The notes: generated from the letters alone by a model not told the origin. A stretch of DNA of 64,000 bases from Leptolyngbyaceae cyanobacterium JSC-12 (GCA_000309945.1 CM001633.1:1076723-1140722), one strand, 5' to 3'; counted from the first letter of the stretch, positions 42,309 through 52,051 are shown. Numbers and translations: made by a program.

Positions 42309-44825
42309 CTAGCGCGAATAAACAAGGTTTAGCGACTGAACGGGCTGGCGAGTCAGTAAAATAGCGACTCCTGTACTACTGGCTCCCAATGTCAGGGCGG
42401 CTGGCACAAACGGCACCCAGCCTCCCAGCAATATCAAAATGCCAACACAGATTCCGTAAAGCACTCCGGTCGATAGTCCAATCGCCAGGGCAACTTGAGG
42501 CATTACCACAGACCGCGACTTCCGAGCACAAAGCACCCATGCCAGCAAGCCACCTGCGATCGCCCAGCTACCAATCCAGATCCCATCAATCCAGGGCGAC
42601 CACATCCACAATAAGGGACGACCATCAAGAACTGCACTTAAGATTTGGCTAAGTTTGTGAGCGTGCACAAACACACCGGGAACCCGTTCATCTAGCCCAA
42701 TTCCATAAGGCGTTTTGAAAACATCGCGATCGCGAGCCGTTACCCCAATCAGCACAATCCGTCCTGCAATCAACGTCTGCAATTCTTCAGCCCTGGGCGG
42801 ATGATCCGTTGCCAAAAACCAGCGCAGAGGTTTGGATTTTGCTACCTCACTGGGACGGCGAGTTGCCCGGTAATTCAGCAAAATTTGAGTGCCGTAAGCA
42901 TCCCCGGTTAACCCCTGGTAGGCACCTTGGCGCGATCGCAACCGAGAAAACATCACCTCATAGGGTTGCCAGTTTCCCGTCGCTGAGCGCCCATTTTTAT
43001 TGAAGTAGCCATGAGGAGCAGTTAGTAACTGCTGAGGTTGCTTGCTGAGATAGACTTTAAAGTTCTCATCCCACTCTTTGGCAAAACCAGTATGTTGTCC
43101 ATCAAAGTAGGGCTGTAGATAGCGCAGGGCTAGTTCGACATTAAATGCGGTTGGCACCTGACAGCGCGATTCCACCTGGCTTTTAGGTGACATCGCCAGC
43201 AAATGACGACGCACTACTTCATCTGCATCCATCACAAAATCACTAAACCCCACCCGGAAACTCTCCGGGGGAATTTCAGGCGGTGGTTGAATGCCATAGG
43301 GATTGGCTTTGTCATATCCCACTTTGCAGATAGCAACCAGGTTAGGATTATCACGCAGTTGGGCAATCAGTTGCGGATACTGAGCAGCAACTTTTTCATC
43401 TCGATAAACATCCAACCCAATCGCTGCAGGCTTGTGAGCATTAATCAAGGTCAGTAGTCGCGTCAGGTTGCGGTCTGAAATAGAACTCCCCCGCAAGTTT
43501 TCTGTTTGCTGCTGTAAGCGCACATCTTCGTCGTCAATGGTGACAATAAACAGGCGAGGATCAGGAACTTCTTCGGGGCGCAACCGGGTCATCTGATCAA
43601 ATGCGGCAAACTCCAATCCTTGCAGCACGCCCCCAGCACGCAACCCACTTACTATCCCCCCGATCGCTAGACTGGCAACCATCGCGATTGTCAGCGATCG
43701 CCGAATGGAAAAGGGGACAAATTGAGGTTCGGGTTCAGGCTCAAGCTGAACAAAATCATTCCAGGTAGGCGGAGTAACTGCCGGATGTTGGCAGATCAGC
43801 GGCAACCAGGTGGCACAGGGAAATTGGTCTTCCAACCCCTGCAAGCGTTCTCGTGCTTCTCGCACAGCCAGGTAAAGGGGCATGCCTTTGGCATACTTAT
43901 CTAAAAAATATTTCAAGAACTCCTGCGCAACCCGATCCGGAACGGGTTCTCGCATCACAATGATTTGTGGAATCCGGAGGTCAGCAAGTTCTCGCGCCAA
44001 CCCTAACCCATCGCAAGAGTTAAAGATTGCCAGTTGCAACCCGTTTTCTACTGACTTTCGCAGAGCATACTTCAATTCACTAATAGTGAGACTGTCGGTT
44101 TTGTTGAGATAAATTTTGCCGCTCTGGCGATCGCCATGGCTGGAACTATGCCCTGCAAAAAACAGAATATCCCACGGTTCCCGCCAGAGTTCATCCGTCA
44201 AATGTTTACGCTCAGGCTCAACCAGGGTTGACACTTGGGCGTAGGGCAGGCTGGCAAGAAGCGCCTGATCAGCTTGAGTATCAATGCCATTGCTGTTGCC
44301 AATTACGGACAGAATGTTGACATGGGCTTTGTCTTGCGATCGCACAGGAGAGGGAGCATCCGTATTAAGTGCACTAATGGCAAATTCCGCCTTGGAATAG
44401 CGCTCCAAAAAATCCAGTAAGTGCCAGGGCATTTGCCGCAACTGGCTATCTTCAGTCTGTAAAATAATGCGAATCGTTTCATCAGGCGATAATCGTTCCA
44501 GCCATTTTTCTCGCAAAGGGCGGAACTCTTCTGCCAGTAGCCAGGTATTAAATCGCGCTTTCAATAGTTGGGCAGCATGAATGCAATCTGCAGTCAGCGA
44601 AACGTTAGGGTTTTGTCCTTTCTTAGCATGAATGCGATAGCGCGAATCCAGCCGCCAGTAAGCATCCTGCCAGCGACTGTAATACAGCGGCATTTCTGGT
44701 AGGGGTGGCAGTTTCCCCGTCGTTTCAACAAAGGGACGTTCTCCCTCATGCCCAATTTGTAACATTGCCGTAAATCCGTGGTCAAAGCTGCCATCAATAA
44801 ATTTCAGGATGACTAGTTTACCCAT
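42309..44825 (-). CDS. CHAT-CHASE2 transmembrane protein
   Basis: 838 residues from the ATG at 44825 (TTGGAGG eight bases upstream). N-terminal half is a CHAT domain, the caspase-like protease family, with the likely dyad His226 in FFAGHSSSHG and Cys271 in FNSCDGLG. A membrane helix near residue 385 leads to an extracytoplasmic CHASE2 sensor domain (about 400-720, beginning GLEFAAFDQMTRLRP), then three closing helices. The protein therefore could sense a periplasmic signal and control a cytosolic protease-like domain. It forms a unit with DUF928 downstream (10 nt) and DUF1822 upstream (106 nt). Target and signal are unknown. Confidence 0.93.
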   Translation of the reverse strand: MGKLVILKFIDGSFDHGFTAMLQIGHEGERPFVETTGKLPPLPEMPLYYSRWQDAYWRLDSRYRIHAKKGQNPNVSLTADCIHAAQLLKARFNTWLLAEEFRPLREKWLERLSPDETIRIILQTEDSQLRQMPWHLLDFLERYSKAEFAISALNTDAPSPVRSQDKAHVNILSVIGNSNGIDTQADQALLASLPYAQVSTLVEPERKHLTDELWREPWDILFFAGHSSSHGDRQSGKIYLNKTDSLTISELKYALRKSVENGLQLAIFNSCDGLGLARELADLRIPQIIVMREPVPDRVAQEFLKYFLDKYAKGMPLYLAVREARERLQGLEDQFPCATWLPLICQHPAVTPPTWNDFVQLEPEPEPQFVPFSIRRSLTIAMVASLAIGGIVSGLRAGGVLQGLEFAAFDQMTRLRPEEVPDPRLFIVTIDDEDVRLQQQTENLRGSSISDRNLTRLLTLINAHKPAAIGLDVYRDEKVAAQYPQLIAQLRDNPNLVAICKVGYDKANPYGIQPPPEIPPESFRVGFSDFVMDADEVVRRHLLAMSPKSQVESRCQVPTAFNVELALRYLQPYFDGQHTGFAKEWDENFKVYLSKQPQQLLTAPHGYFNKNGRSATGNWQPYEVMFSRLRSRQGAYQGLTGDAYGTQILLNYRATRRPSEVAKSKPLRWFLATDHPPRAEELQTLIAGRIVLIGVTARDRDVFKTPYGIGLDERVPGVFVHAHKLSQILSAVLDGRPLLWMWSPWIDGIWIGSWAIAGGLLAWVLCARKSRSVVMPQVALAIGLSTGVLYGICVGILILLGGWVPFVPAALTLGASSTGVAILLTRQPVQSLNLVYSR

Positions 44826-44931
44826 TGCGATCGCCTCCAACCAGGCAAAAGTCAAGCGCGGGGGCTAGGAGCGAGCAGCCAATCACATGACTCATACTCA
44901 GCCTTTCTGCTCTGATGCTCGTACTTAACTA

Positions 44932-45864
44932 TTAGATGACAAACGCTTGAGTATCCTGAAAAGAATTCAGGCGCATTTGCAAATGAAATACCTCTCCTGA
45001 GGCTCCATCAATCTGCAATTCTAGAAAATCTTCGTTACCCGTTGCCGTCGCATCGATGACCACATTACCGGTATCATCCAAAATTGCCATCTGTAATCCT
45101 GGCGGCAAGTTGGGGTGATTATCTACAGGATGAAGTTGGAGCCGAATTGCGATTTGCTCGGCGGTTTCAGCCTGCATATCTACAACTAAGGCAATGGCTT
45201 GATCTCCCAGCATAATTCGCTTAGCCCGCCGCACTGAGTTACGTCGAAAAGCATAAGCATGACTGAGTTCAGACGGTGTCAACACTTGCTCAACAGCTTG
45301 CCAGCCTGCTGCGATCGCCTGCTGTCCACTTTGGAGCGTATTTTGCAACCAGGTGCTGAGATTGGTCAGCGTGCGTTCAACAGGGGAGGAGCGCAGAGCA
45401 TCCAGGTGCTCCAGCAGTTCTTCCGGCGATCGCAAGTCGCTCAACGACAGTTCTTCATCCGTTGCAGCAGGGACAAAACCAAGAATCTGCGCTGCCTGAG
45501 AGGACTCATCCAGCTGCACCACCACATATCCAATCCGGTCTTCCCAGGTTTCTGCCGGAACCTGACACCGTTCCTCGTTTGGTTTCACTGGACGACACTC
45601 CAGGCGTCCTACCCCTGGCAACTCCAGATCGGCAACATCGGTGCAGGTTCGCATAACGGGATTCCAGCTATCGCCTGCAGACAGATTCGTAGGAATATCC
45701 ATTAGCTGCATATAGTCCTGAGTCACCAAAACCGCCAGGGTATTCAACCGCACCTGTTCCGCTTTGGTTGGAGTAGGTTGTTGATTCGCAAACCCCTGGG
45801 CAATTTGGCGTGCCCCTTGAGTAATTGGGAGGGGCAAAGCGAACTCATAGATATCGTGTGTCAT
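44932..45864 (-). CDS. DUF1822 protein
   Basis: 310 residues, cytosolic, acidic. The beginning (FALPLPITQGARQIAQGFANQQ) and YVVVQLDESSQAAQILGFVP, the central QVLTPSELSHAYAFRRNSV and the beta-rich C-terminal end (IALVVDMQAETAEQIAIRLQLHP, LPPGLQMAILDDTGNVV) match DUF1822, a cyanobacterial family found next to sigma-like and CHAT genes. Such proteins look like CHAT partners or substrates, or stress-sensor adaptors, but no function is proven. 15 nt after the sigma-like gene. Confidence 0.88.
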   Translation of the reverse strand: MTHDIYEFALPLPITQGARQIAQGFANQQPTPTKAEQVRLNTLAVLVTQDYMQLMDIPTNLSAGDSWNPVMRTCTDVADLELPGVGRLECRPVKPNEERCQVPAETWEDRIGYVVVQLDESSQAAQILGFVPAATDEELSLSDLRSPEELLEHLDALRSSPVERTLTNLSTWLQNTLQSGQQAIAAGWQAVEQVLTPSELSHAYAFRRNSVRRAKRIMLGDQAIALVVDMQAETAEQIAIRLQLHPVDNHPNLPPGLQMAILDDTGNVVIDATATGNEDFLELQIDGASGEVFHLQMRLNSFQDTQAFVI

Positions 45865-45879
45865 AGTGATGAATCCTCA

Positions 45880-46509
45880 TTAGCTAGTAATATATCCCTC
45901 GGACTCACCAAACTTACGCAATCGTGGCATACATTGTCGGCGATAAAAACTGCTGAGAGTCGGAATGGCAATACCGTATTCTTCAGACAGTGCTTTCCAA
46001 CTGGATTCTGAGAGCAGCCGCCGCAAAATTAACACCTGACAGGTCACTTCAGGATGCCCCTCAATATGCAACCGCCGTAATTCCCCGTCCGGATCGTGCT
46101 GCGCCCAGGCCTTCACCTTCTCCCAAACAGGTTCTACGTCTCCTCGTTCATCAGCTAGCCCTTCAGTAATGTCTACGACCTCACCATCTTTGTCTTGCCA
46201 GGACGAGATTTCCTTTTTGCGGCGTTTTTGCGTATCAATATAAAAGTCTTGTAGGCGACGCTTAAGATAAGCATTTAGCCAGGTTGCCACGCTGCCGAGA
46301 TCAGGATTGTAAGCGCTACAAATATTCTTGCAAAAGTAAACCCAGGTTTGCTGCAAGGCATCTTGATAATAAGCAACGCTCTCCCGCCAAAGCTTGTTAG
46401 AAACAGCACGAATTACTTTTGTGAGATAGCGTTGCCGTGCAGAACTACCAGGTGGATGGCGACATGCTTCGGTGACCCACTCGCGCAACTGGATATCGAA
46501 ATCGCTCAT
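45880..46509 (-). CDS. sigma-70-like regulator of the CHAT-CHASE2 unit
   Basis: 209 residues. Region 2-like segment YYQDALQQTWVYFCKNICSAYNPDLGSVATWLNAYLKRRLQDF and a region 4-like C-terminus (SWKALSEEYGIAIPTLSSFYRRQCMPRLRKF) mark it as a divergent sigma-70-type protein. No anti-sigma gene is adjacent; instead DUF1822 and CHAT-CHASE2 follow in the same direction. It may drive its own operon or other genes in response to the CHAT branch. Whether it binds RNA polymerase is unproven. Confidence 0.85.
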   Translation of the reverse strand: MSDFDIQLREWVTEACRHPPGSSARQRYLTKVIRAVSNKLWRESVAYYQDALQQTWVYFCKNICSAYNPDLGSVATWLNAYLKRRLQDFYIDTQKRRKKEISSWQDKDGEVVDITEGLADERGDVEPVWEKVKAWAQHDPDGELRRLHIEGHPEVTCQVLILRRLLSESSWKALSEEYGIAIPTLSSFYRRQCMPRLRKFGESEGYITS

Positions 46510-46647
46510 GCTAATTAGTACAGAAAGATGGGGAAGTAAGGTTGAATAGTAGGTGAACAGCAGGTATTGAACATGCCTCTTTCAGAAGAAAGTCCCACAG
46601 AATTTACTCTAAAAGTTTTTCTAATTATGAAGCAAAGGACTGGCACT

Positions 46648-47058
46648 TTAGCGATCGCAGACATAGTTCAGAACAGTACTAGCGCTACTGCCTGCTCTGG
46701 GCTGAAACAGTGCACCATTTTCGCCGTAGCTAAAGCGTTTAATCACTTTGCGTTCTTTGTCGTAAGCTGTGATCTGGCGCAGCCGCTGAGTTTTACTAGT
46801 GCAGTTGGCTGACCAGTTGAGCACAACTCCATGCACAGGTTTATCAACCGATTCTTCTAAGAATGCGTTGTTAGGCTGAGGAAACTCGCGATACTCCCAA
46901 TAAAACACTGCATCTGCCTTGCGCTGAATAGAGCTTTGATCAATCAAAAAGCGATCGCCCACAACATTCTGCGTCACGCTTTCCCACTCTGCAGCGATCG
47001 CAGGCGGCACCCCCCCCAACAGCCCAACCCCCAACATCACTTCTGCAAATTGCTTCAT
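46648..47058 (-). CDS. secreted surface-adhesin E-like protein
   Basis: 136 residues from the ATG at 47058 (AAGGAG upstream). Signal peptide MKQFAEVMLGVGLLGGVPPA cut near IAA-EW. Mature pattern: WESVTQNVVGDRFLIDQSSIQRKADAVFYWEYREF, with later cysteines in ANCTSKTQR and NYVCD. That fits a small exported beta-domain seen in surface-adhesin E proteins. Role unknown. It is on the same strand as its neighbours but separated by over 60 nt on each side. Confidence 0.75.
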   Translation of the reverse strand: MKQFAEVMLGVGLLGGVPPAIAAEWESVTQNVVGDRFLIDQSSIQRKADAVFYWEYREFPQPNNAFLEESVDKPVHGVVLNWSANCTSKTQRLRQITAYDKERKVIKRFSYGENGALFQPRAGSSASTVLNYVCDR

Positions 47059-47125
47059 CGCTTCATTCTCCTTCCCAATTCCACCACCCGTTGCGCTGGG
47101 CAAACATTACTCGGACGGTTGAGTT

Positions 47126-48181
47126 TTATCTGGCTAAACTGGCTGCTTCCAAAATTGAGCGCTCTAGCAACAGACCATTCACGGTTTTATAATCGGCAAT
47201 CTTCCAAACGCCATTATCTGACATGAAGGTGAATCGCACTCGTTGGCTGGAAAAGTCGGTTTGATTGGGGTCGATCATGCCACTACGATAGAGAGTGCGA
47301 TCTTCTGTGACATTTACTTCAATGGTGGCGCGATCGCGGGCAACGACAAACCGCTCAATCGAATCCACATTTTGTACTCCGTATCGAAAATATGCCCGGT
47401 TGCTTTTCAGCCAATTCAGCACACCATCTGGCTTGACCAACGCCGCAAGTAATTCTCCCGTTGTCAGATCAACAACCTGCTGCTGGTCATAAGGTGGGGC
47501 AAAGACTTCCGTTTTAGCTTGCAACCAGCGATTAATCAGCGCAACAGCTCGTTGTTCATTAAACGCATCGGAGGGCGGGGCAGAAGGAATAACCACAACC
47601 GCAGCAGGAGCTTTGGCAGCAGGAACCGTCGCTGTGGCGGGAGGTGCTTTGGGTGGAACCAGCTTCGTGGAGGGCTTGGGAGCGGTATTACTGGGGGTAG
47701 GAGCCGATTTTGTTGGTGGATTGGGAGCAGTAGCAGTCGGGTTGGGAACAGTTGGTTTGGTTGACGGAACAGCTTTGAGAGTAGTGACAGTAGGAGCAGG
47801 TTTAGAGCTGGTGGCAGCAGGCGATGTAGGAGATGGAGTAGGGGTGGGAGATGGGGAGGATTTTCCCAGGTAGTTTTCGACGTTGCGGATAGCCTGAGTG
47901 GCATAGATATCTTCGGGGCGTTCGTCGAGAGCGCGTTTGAAGTAGATCAGGGCAGTTGCATAGTCGCGGCGGTTAGTAGCAGCGTACCCAGCTTGCATAT
48001 AGCGATCGTAAAAGGTTGAACTTTTACTAGGGGAGGTGGAGGAAGGTGCGGAAGATGGCGTTTGAGCGATCGCAGAGAATAAACCGAACTGCCCATACTG
48101 AAGTTGTGCTGGAACAGAGACGATGCCAAGCCCAACCGTAAATCCAACGGTCAGAATGAATTCACGAAAACGTATCACCAT
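47126..48181 (-). CDS. secreted or membrane-anchored TPR plus IMS (DUF4101/ARC6-like) protein
   Basis: 351 residues. An N-terminal hydrophobic stretch (about residues 8-28) is a signal peptide or anchor. Residues about 60-100 form one TPR-like unit (QAGYAATNRRDYATALIYFKRALDERPED). A long Pro/Ala/Thr linker of about 100 residues follows. The C-terminal 130 residues are an IMS domain as in the ARC6 division protein (INRWLQAKTEVFAPPYD, RVRFTFMSDNGVWKIADYKTV). Periplasmic location is inferred. It is not the cell-division protein Ftn2 itself, which is longer and J-domain-like. Confidence 0.8.
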   Translation of the reverse strand: MVIRFREFILTVGFTVGLGIVSVPAQLQYGQFGLFSAIAQTPSSAPSSTSPSKSSTFYDRYMQAGYAATNRRDYATALIYFKRALDERPEDIYATQAIRNVENYLGKSSPSPTPTPSPTSPAATSSKPAPTVTTLKAVPSTKPTVPNPTATAPNPPTKSAPTPSNTAPKPSTKLVPPKAPPATATVPAAKAPAAVVVIPSAPPSDAFNEQRAVALINRWLQAKTEVFAPPYDQQQVVDLTTGELLAALVKPDGVLNWLKSNRAYFRYGVQNVDSIERFVVARDRATIEVNVTEDRTLYRSGMIDPNQTDFSSQRVRFTFMSDNGVWKIADYKTVNGLLLERSILEAASLAR

Positions 48182-48217
48182 ATCTGCTTACCATTTTTTG
48201 TTGCCTAACCGATGATG

Positions 48218-50065
48218 CTAACGCCATCGCTGGGTGTTACGGCTAAATTTTGTATCTTGAACGACGTTTCCTACTCCTTTGATAATGCCACGCCCAATCA
48301 ATCCGATACCGCGCCCAATCACCTCTGTCAGAATATAAACAACCCCACTGCCAACAAAGGAAATGGCAGACCGTAGGCGAGGGGCGATCGCGTCGCGGGC
48401 TTCGAGCGCAAGGGTAACTGCCAAACCCACTCCTGATAGTTCATCTAACTCCTGGTTGCGAGGCGAGTAAACGGAGGTTTTGACAATTCCCAACTCGCCG
48501 AATACGAATAAATTGTAGCGACTTTCAAAAATTGCGGTAGGTTCCTTAAAGTAGCGATTAATGCGGTATTTCCAGGAAAGATTGTTACGGAATCGTTCGA
48601 TTTCGCGGGTAGACAACAGACGGCGATCGTAGAAATTCTGCTTTACTGCCACCACATTACCAAAGCGATTCAGCAGGGGTTGAATCACAGCATTCCCCAC
48701 CTGAATTATTAAATTTTGCAGCAGGGCTTCCATTCGAGTCATCGCTTCTACCGTGCCTACTGCGTAAGTCGTCTCATCCACCATCAGCGGCACCTGAAAC
48801 AGCAGATGAGCCAGGAAATCTGTCACCATCGGAATTTTGCTTAAGATTTCTGCCTGCACCACATCGCTATCCTGCAAGAGTACACTCACCATTTCAACGG
48901 GCGGTTGCATCAGGCGATCGCTGGGAGAATCCCCCAGAGGCAGCGTGTAGTAGCGTCCAAAGAAATCAGTCGTCGTTGCCCGCCACACATCCTCAAGAAT
49001 CAGCGATTGTTTGTTGGCAAGCTGGGTAAATTCCATCTGGGAAAAGCGCAACTCCGCCAACACCTCTTCTAGCTTGCGTAAAACAAGGGTCAGCAGCTCA
49101 CGCTTGCGGTCTTCCCGCAAAATATCAATCTCTAATGGAACATCTGTCAGATTCCGCACCCCAAGCTGGAGTTTGGCAAAAGTGGTATCAAACAGAGAAG
49201 CCTGGATGTTACGCAGGGCAGTGCTTTCGGGCTGGAGAACAATCGGTTCAATGGGAGCCTCCGCTGGGGGAGCAACGCGCGGTGGTAAAGGAGAGACAGG
49301 GAGCGGAGAGGTCAGGGGGGATGATGCGACAGGAGGCACGGCAGATGAGAATCCTGAACGTTCTTCGGAGGTAGTAAGCAGGCGCTTAATAAGCCAGCGA
49401 GAGGCTCGGAGTTCGCGACGGCGACCTGTGAGGAACAGTTGATCAAGCAGAGTGAGGTTGGGGTCGGCTAATTGGGCGTTAATTTGGGCGATCGCGGCAT
49501 CAATCTGTGCCAATCCCGATTGCCGCAAGTTCCGTCGCACCCGTCCCAAGAGGCTGGGAGCATCAACCATTGGCTGAGAGGTTGTGGCAGAGGCAAAAGC
49601 TTGAGCCACCGACTCCATGCCCTGCACCCAGAAGGGATATCCCGCAGCCACTTGCCGCATAGCCAACACTAGGTCAGCAATGACTGTATCTTTGCGACAG
49701 TAGCCCAGGGCACCAGCTTGAAATGCCGCAGATAACAACACGGGATCTGCCACAGTACTAATGGTCAGAATCGGTAAATTGGGATACTGGCGACGCAGAT
49801 CGCGGCAGAGAGCGATCGCAATCGCTGTATCGGGAGGCAAGTCCAGGCTCAAGATGATGAGGTCGAGCGGAATTTTGCCCATGGTTTCAGTCGGATGCTG
49901 ATCAAACCATTGCTGCAGCCCCCGCAATGCCGCCCTATCCGAATCTGCTTCTAACACAAGTTGCACATCTGAGTAGGGTGCAAGACGGTCTGCGAGTTCC
50001 TGTCGAAATTGGGAATCGCTATCAATGAGCATGACATTGAGGGTAGCGGGAGATTGGGAGATCAT
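48218..50065 (-). CDS. response-regulator-like DUF3685 (Ycf55-like) protein
   Basis: 615 residues. Residues about 8-140 are a receiver-like domain (VMLIDSDSQF, ILTISTVADPVLLSAAFQAGALGYCRKDT). At the phosphoacceptor place the sequence reads DLIILSLDLP, so Ser stands where Asp is usual, and the N-terminal acidic pair is also incomplete. Lys of the RKDT element is kept. The C-terminal 450 residues match DUF3685, the Ycf55-like domain of cyanobacteria and red algal plastids (DDYR-type segments such as LLSTREIERFRNNLSWKYRINRY). No DNA-binding domain. Probably a phosphorylation-independent pseudo-receiver. Confidence 0.85.
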   Translation of the reverse strand: MISQSPATLNVMLIDSDSQFRQELADRLAPYSDVQLVLEADSDRAALRGLQQWFDQHPTETMGKIPLDLIILSLDLPPDTAIAIALCRDLRRQYPNLPILTISTVADPVLLSAAFQAGALGYCRKDTVIADLVLAMRQVAAGYPFWVQGMESVAQAFASATTSQPMVDAPSLLGRVRRNLRQSGLAQIDAAIAQINAQLADPNLTLLDQLFLTGRRRELRASRWLIKRLLTTSEERSGFSSAVPPVASSPLTSPLPVSPLPPRVAPPAEAPIEPIVLQPESTALRNIQASLFDTTFAKLQLGVRNLTDVPLEIDILREDRKRELLTLVLRKLEEVLAELRFSQMEFTQLANKQSLILEDVWRATTTDFFGRYYTLPLGDSPSDRLMQPPVEMVSVLLQDSDVVQAEILSKIPMVTDFLAHLLFQVPLMVDETTYAVGTVEAMTRMEALLQNLIIQVGNAVIQPLLNRFGNVVAVKQNFYDRRLLSTREIERFRNNLSWKYRINRYFKEPTAIFESRYNLFVFGELGIVKTSVYSPRNQELDELSGVGLAVTLALEARDAIAPRLRSAISFVGSGVVYILTEVIGRGIGLIGRGIIKGVGNVVQDTKFSRNTQRWR

Positions 50066-50108
50066 TCGCGATTGGTTGCTGTTCGCACCAATATACTATG
50101 AGTTCTGA

Positions 50109-51869
50109 ATGCCATGTGTCCTGATGCATCCAATGCATGTTGTTTTGCTTTTAATCTGGGTAGTGATCGCGACCTTCCTGCGATTCACCAATCTTGCCGA
50201 TAAGCCTTTATGGACTGATGAATTTTCTACATTGGTTTTTAGCCTGGGAAATAGTTTTTTGACAGTCCCACTAGATCAAGGACTAACCCTTCATGAATTA
50301 TTGCAACCACTCCAGCCCAACCCCCAGGCAACCATAGTCTTTGTTGTCCAGCGATTGTTCAGCGAAAGTAATCACCCGCCACTTTACTTCATGCTGTCCC
50401 ATCTCTGGTTACGGCTGTTCCCGCCTGAAAATGGATTTGTATCTGTATGGGCAGCGCGATCGCTGTCGGTGTTCTTTGGCATCTTGGCTGTACCTGCGAC
50501 ATTTGGACTCAGTTGGCTGGCGTTTCGCTCTCGCATTGCAAGTCATCTGGCAGCCGCATTCATGGCATTTTCTCCGTTTGGCGTTTACCTGGCGCAAGAA
50601 GCACGGCACTATACCTTAGCAGTCTTGTGGATTCTGGCATCCCTCAGTTGTTTGGTGTTGGTTGCTCAATTCATTCAAACAAGTCGGCGAATTCCCTTTT
50701 GGCTCTGCTTCCTGTGGATTACGGTTAATGGACTGGGCATCGCCACCCACTATTTCGTTCTACTCACTCTTCTCGCCCAAGCGATCGCCCTCCTCCTCTG
50801 GCTCTATTTCCCACCGTTTCCTCCCTTACCCACCTTCACTCACCTTCCCCGCCTTTTGCTCATCGCCACTGGCACCCTTGCCGCTGCCCTAGTCTGGTTA
50901 CCCATTTTACTTAGCATCCGAGGCACCGAACTAACTCGTTGGCTTCAGGCAGGCGAGTTTGACAAATCAACCTGGATTGATCAACTGCTACGCTTTGCCG
51001 CAGGGCTAATTACCATGCTTTACCTGTTACCCATTCAAGCCGTGCCCTTACCTGTGGCGATTGCCTCTGGCGTATTGCTGCTTCTGCTCATTTGCGGAAC
51101 TGTACCCATGTTGCTGCGAGGCTGGAAAAAACAAGCTCAACTGTCAGAAAATCGCTCAATGTTGGTGTTATTAGGTAGTTTTGTGGGAGTTGCGATCGCA
51201 CTTTCCCTGCTACTGACCTTTGGCTTTGGGGTTAATTTTGCCAGCGTGTTTCGCTACCAGTTCTTCTATTTTCCAGCAGTGATTGTGCTGGTTGGGGCAG
51301 CACTGGCAGCAGTCCACAGACAAAAACTGGAAGCTAGAAGCCACAGGGCAAACGGCTGGGGGCAATGGCAGTTTTTATATCCGGGTGACTGGTTGAGTTG
51401 GTATGGCAAATGGGCGATCGCACTTGTTCTGCTGTTCAGCTTCCTGGGTGGCATCACAGTGGCGATGGACTGGGGCTACCAGCGAACTCACCGACCTGAC
51501 AAAGTAGCAGCAGCCATTCATCAGGTATTTGAATCTCCAGCTCTGGTTGCCATTCCGCACAAAACCCACGGACATACAGGACGCTTGATGGGTATTGCCT
51601 GGGAGTTGCAGCGATTAAGCATAACAAAGGCAAAGCAAACAATGTTTCTCCTGGCGCATGTTCCAGAGCAAGATCCTCAGCCTGCGATCGCGGCACTTCA
51701 ACGCACAGTGCAAGCCCTCCCACGTCCATTAGATGTTTGGCGCGTGAATTTTCGCAGTCAGACAAATCCCCTTTCTCATGCAGCATTGTCTCAAGCAGGT
51801 TGCCTTTCAGCCTCAAAACTGCTCTCAGTAGATGGTTATCGCTACCAGAAATATGAATGTAGGGAGTAG
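50109..51869 (+). CDS. glycosyltransferase family 39-like membrane protein
   Basis: 586 residues, about eleven helices. After the first helix comes ADKPLWTDEFSTLVF, the acidic first loop (DE) where GT-C/GT39 enzymes keep catalytic carboxylates, then SNHPPLYFMLSHLW, the typical HPPLY motif. A soluble C-terminal tail (after about residue 475) closes it. It likely moves a lipid-linked sugar onto an extracytoplasmic acceptor. Start at 50109, 50124 or 50133 cannot be decided; the later ATGs are better spaced to the first helix. Divergent from the DUF3685 gene (43-nt gap). Confidence 0.85.
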   Translation: MPCVLMHPMHVVLLLIWVVIATFLRFTNLADKPLWTDEFSTLVFSLGNSFLTVPLDQGLTLHELLQPLQPNPQATIVFVVQRLFSESNHPPLYFMLSHLWLRLFPPENGFVSVWAARSLSVFFGILAVPATFGLSWLAFRSRIASHLAAAFMAFSPFGVYLAQEARHYTLAVLWILASLSCLVLVAQFIQTSRRIPFWLCFLWITVNGLGIATHYFVLLTLLAQAIALLLWLYFPPFPPLPTFTHLPRLLLIATGTLAAALVWLPILLSIRGTELTRWLQAGEFDKSTWIDQLLRFAAGLITMLYLLPIQAVPLPVAIASGVLLLLLICGTVPMLLRGWKKQAQLSENRSMLVLLGSFVGVAIALSLLLTFGFGVNFASVFRYQFFYFPAVIVLVGAALAAVHRQKLEARSHRANGWGQWQFLYPGDWLSWYGKWAIALVLLFSFLGGITVAMDWGYQRTHRPDKVAAAIHQVFESPALVAIPHKTHGHTGRLMGIAWELQRLSITKAKQTMFLLAHVPEQDPQPAIAALQRTVQALPRPLDVWRVNFRSQTNPLSHAALSQAGCLSASKLLSVDGYRYQKYECRE

Positions 51870-51970
51870 AGATGATGTGGATGGGTGCAACTCTTTTTGC
51901 TATCCTAGATGAGGCTTGGACGTACTCTTAGTTCTAGTGCTAGGATAAGGGTCTCAAGTAACCTTTACGC

Positions 51971-52051
51971 GCGGATGTGGCGGAATTGGTATACGCGCAC
52001 GTTTGAGGGGCGTGTGGCTTTGCCTTGCGAGTTCGAGTCTCGCCATCCGCA
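51971..52051 (+). tRNA. tRNA-Leu (anticodon GAG)
   Basis: 81 nt. Acceptor stem GCGGATG/CATCCGC pairs perfectly, discriminator A. Anticodon stem CACGT/GCGTG with loop TTGAGGG gives anticodon GAG, reading CUU/CUC leucine codons. A long variable arm (class II, TGGCTTTGCCTTGCGA region) and T-loop GTTCGAGTC are present. The 3' CCA is not encoded. A T-rich tract (TTGTTTTATTTG) follows. Confidence 0.95.
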
